Shown here piece after piece: positions 63,145 through 64,000 of a stretch of 64,000 nt of DNA. Origin of the DNA: an unicellular cyanobacterium SU2 (GTDB taxonomy: Bacteria > Cyanobacteriota > Cyanobacteriia > Cyanobacteriales > Microcystaceae). The number at the start of each line of letters is the position of its first letter. Positions within the stretch are counted from its first letter, which is position 1. The stretch spans positions 124,001 through 188,000 of the forward strand of contig NEED01000078.1 in NCBI GenBank assembly GCA_002110465.1. The letters run 5' to 3'. The notes under the pieces were generated by a model. That model worked only from the letters and a program-made list of their open reading frames with translations. It did no database searches and had not been told where the DNA came from. A program made the position numbers and the translations under genes.

Positions 63145-63999
63145 TTAAATTTGCCCATCAAGCCACCTTAAAAGTAACTGATTGACCTGATGGGGGGTTT
63201 CATCGTGGGGACAATGACCAGCGTTATTAATGGGATAAAATTGCGTATTTTGTCTTTGATTTGCCCGTTCTTGATAAATATTTGCCCCTGTAATGGGAGT
63301 CCAAGGATCATCGGTTCCCCATAAGACTAATAAGGGTTGTTCAATCTGAGGTAATAATTCTTGAGGAGAAGGTCCTGGAGGGGCGGTTAATACAGAGGCA
63401 AAAACTTGTTGTGCGCCAGGATCACACGAAGGTTGATAAAGGAGATCCACTAATTCGTCAGTGACGGCATTGCGATCGCGGTAAACTTGATACAATGTAC
63501 GACGAATACGTTGTTTTTGACGAATACTATTAAAGATAAATTTACCGGTGATTGGGGAATTCACTAATTTAGCAAAAGCACCCATAATTAGTCTTAGGGG
63601 AAAGTTTAGTTCTTCTGGACGATGATTTAATCCTCCAGCACAATTAATTAATACCCCACCTCGACTAATTTTAGGATAGGTGGCCATCAACCTTAAACTA
63701 ATTAATCCTCCAATAGAATTCCCCACAAAAACCGTGGGTTCATTGATGTGGGTTTCCCAAAAGTCCTTGATTTGTTCGCACCACAGTTCTACTGTGTAAT
63801 CGAGTGGGGGTTTATCTGAGCCTCCAAATCCTAATAAGTCTAGGGCATAAACTCGATAGTTGTCCTGGGCAATAACAGGAATATTTTTCCGCCAATGGCC
63901 AATAGATGCCCCAAAACCATGAATCAGAACGATAGGCTGTCCTTTTCCTTGAACAGTATAGTTAATGCGGTGTCCTTCCCACGTCCAAGTAAATGTCTC
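63145..63999 (-). CDS. Alpha/beta hydrolase (partial at window edge)
   Basis: The frame is open to the window end, so the N-terminus lies beyond. The 284 visible residues include VLIHGFGASIGHWRKNIPVI, ALDLLGFGGSDKPPLDY, the nucleophile elbow VFVGNSIGGLISL with a catalytic Ser, and the acid/His pair in LLVLWGTDDPWTPITGA and NAGHCPHDETPHQVN. It is an ordinary Ser-nucleophile hydrolase of the haloperoxidase/esterase group, in contrast to the Asp enzyme at 34969. Related cyanobacterial proteins are annotated as chlorophyll-metabolism (pheophytinase-like) hydrolases, but the substrate here cannot be stated. Confidence 0.85.
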   Translation of the reverse strand, partial: ETFTWTWEGHRINYTVQGKGQPIVLIHGFGASIGHWRKNIPVIAQDNYRVYALDLLGFGGSDKPPLDYTVELWCEQIKDFWETHINEPTVFVGNSIGGLISLRLMATYPKISRGGVLINCAGGLNHRPEELNFPLRLIMGAFAKLVNSPITGKFIFNSIRQKQRIRRTLYQVYRDRNAVTDELVDLLYQPSCDPGAQQVFASVLTAPPGPSPQELLPQIEQPLLVLWGTDDPWTPITGANIYQERANQRQNTQFYPINNAGHCPHDETPHQVNQLLLRWLDGQI

Positions 64000-64000
64000 T

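Overview
The window is chromosomal DNA of a cyanobacterium. The evidence is the allophycocyanin set apcA-apcB-apcC, the cytochrome b6f subunit gene petG, the NDH-1 subunit gene ndhM, and frequent copies of the octamer GCGATCGC (HIP1). The DNA is A+T-rich. Gene content and short interspersed repeats suggest a unicellular Crocosphaera/Cyanothece-like organism; that genus-level guess is inference. I saw no rRNA, tRNA, CRISPR array, prophage or complete insertion sequence.

Layout. 1-6.4 kb: end of an M16 peptidase, a fructosamine kinase, then a thymidylate-supply cluster: dTMP kinase, a thymidylate synthase with an unusual N-terminal domain, a DUF29 gene, a decayed dCTP-deaminase-like gene, dUTPase and dCMP deaminase. 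Together these supply dUMP, methylate it and phosphorylate dTMP. 6.5-13.3 kb: glucokinase, glutamate 5-kinase, an orphan amino-acid-type ABC ATPase, a TPR plus DUF481-like outer-membrane protein, and thrS. 13.3-15.7 kb is an accessory patch: a PIN toxin gene broken by a 94-bp MITE (a second identical copy lies 79 bp away), its small partner gene, an unknown membrane protein and a HigA-like antitoxin.

15.7-26.4 kb is mostly minus strand: a large unknown protein, a dTDP-rhamnose cluster (rfbB, rfbA-like, rfbD) interleaved with two sulfotransferases, a phosphopantetheinyl transferase, a two-component system and pyrB. 26.8-34 kb holds DUF427, an MddA/NnrU-like membrane methyltransferase, der, a TPR protein, purE, nagA, ndhM and ppa. 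34.2-35.9 kb is a divergent TetR regulator/hydrolase pair with three matching palindromic operators. 36-37.8 kb has a PEP-CTERM protein followed by about 1.1 kb of remnants and repeats.

37.8-49.8 kb: a 2TM protein, a DUF697-type GTPase, signal peptidase I with an extra membrane domain, larB, a sucrose-phosphatase remnant, ruvA, a CPA2 antiporter, a pentapeptide protein, two small cyanobacterial proteins, rnc, a lone sugar-type permease, a VOC protein and map. 50-53.2 kb is rpsB-tsf; the 474-bp spacer between them is dense in perfect inverted repeats and is the best candidate here for an undescribed structured RNA. 53.4-64 kb: an ABC1/UbiB kinase, a sensor-kinase-like protein lacking the phospho-acceptor histidine, a DnaJ-type chaperone, apcC, apcB, apcA, a PHP phosphoesterase, petG, tsaE, a YvcK/CofD-like protein and a partial alpha/beta hydrolase.

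Most of the window is ordinary housekeeping sequence. The items most worth a second look are the rpsB-tsf spacer, the dTMP cluster with its domain-fused synthase and dead deaminase, the MITE-in-toxin event whose in-silico excision restores the frame, and the TetR operators.
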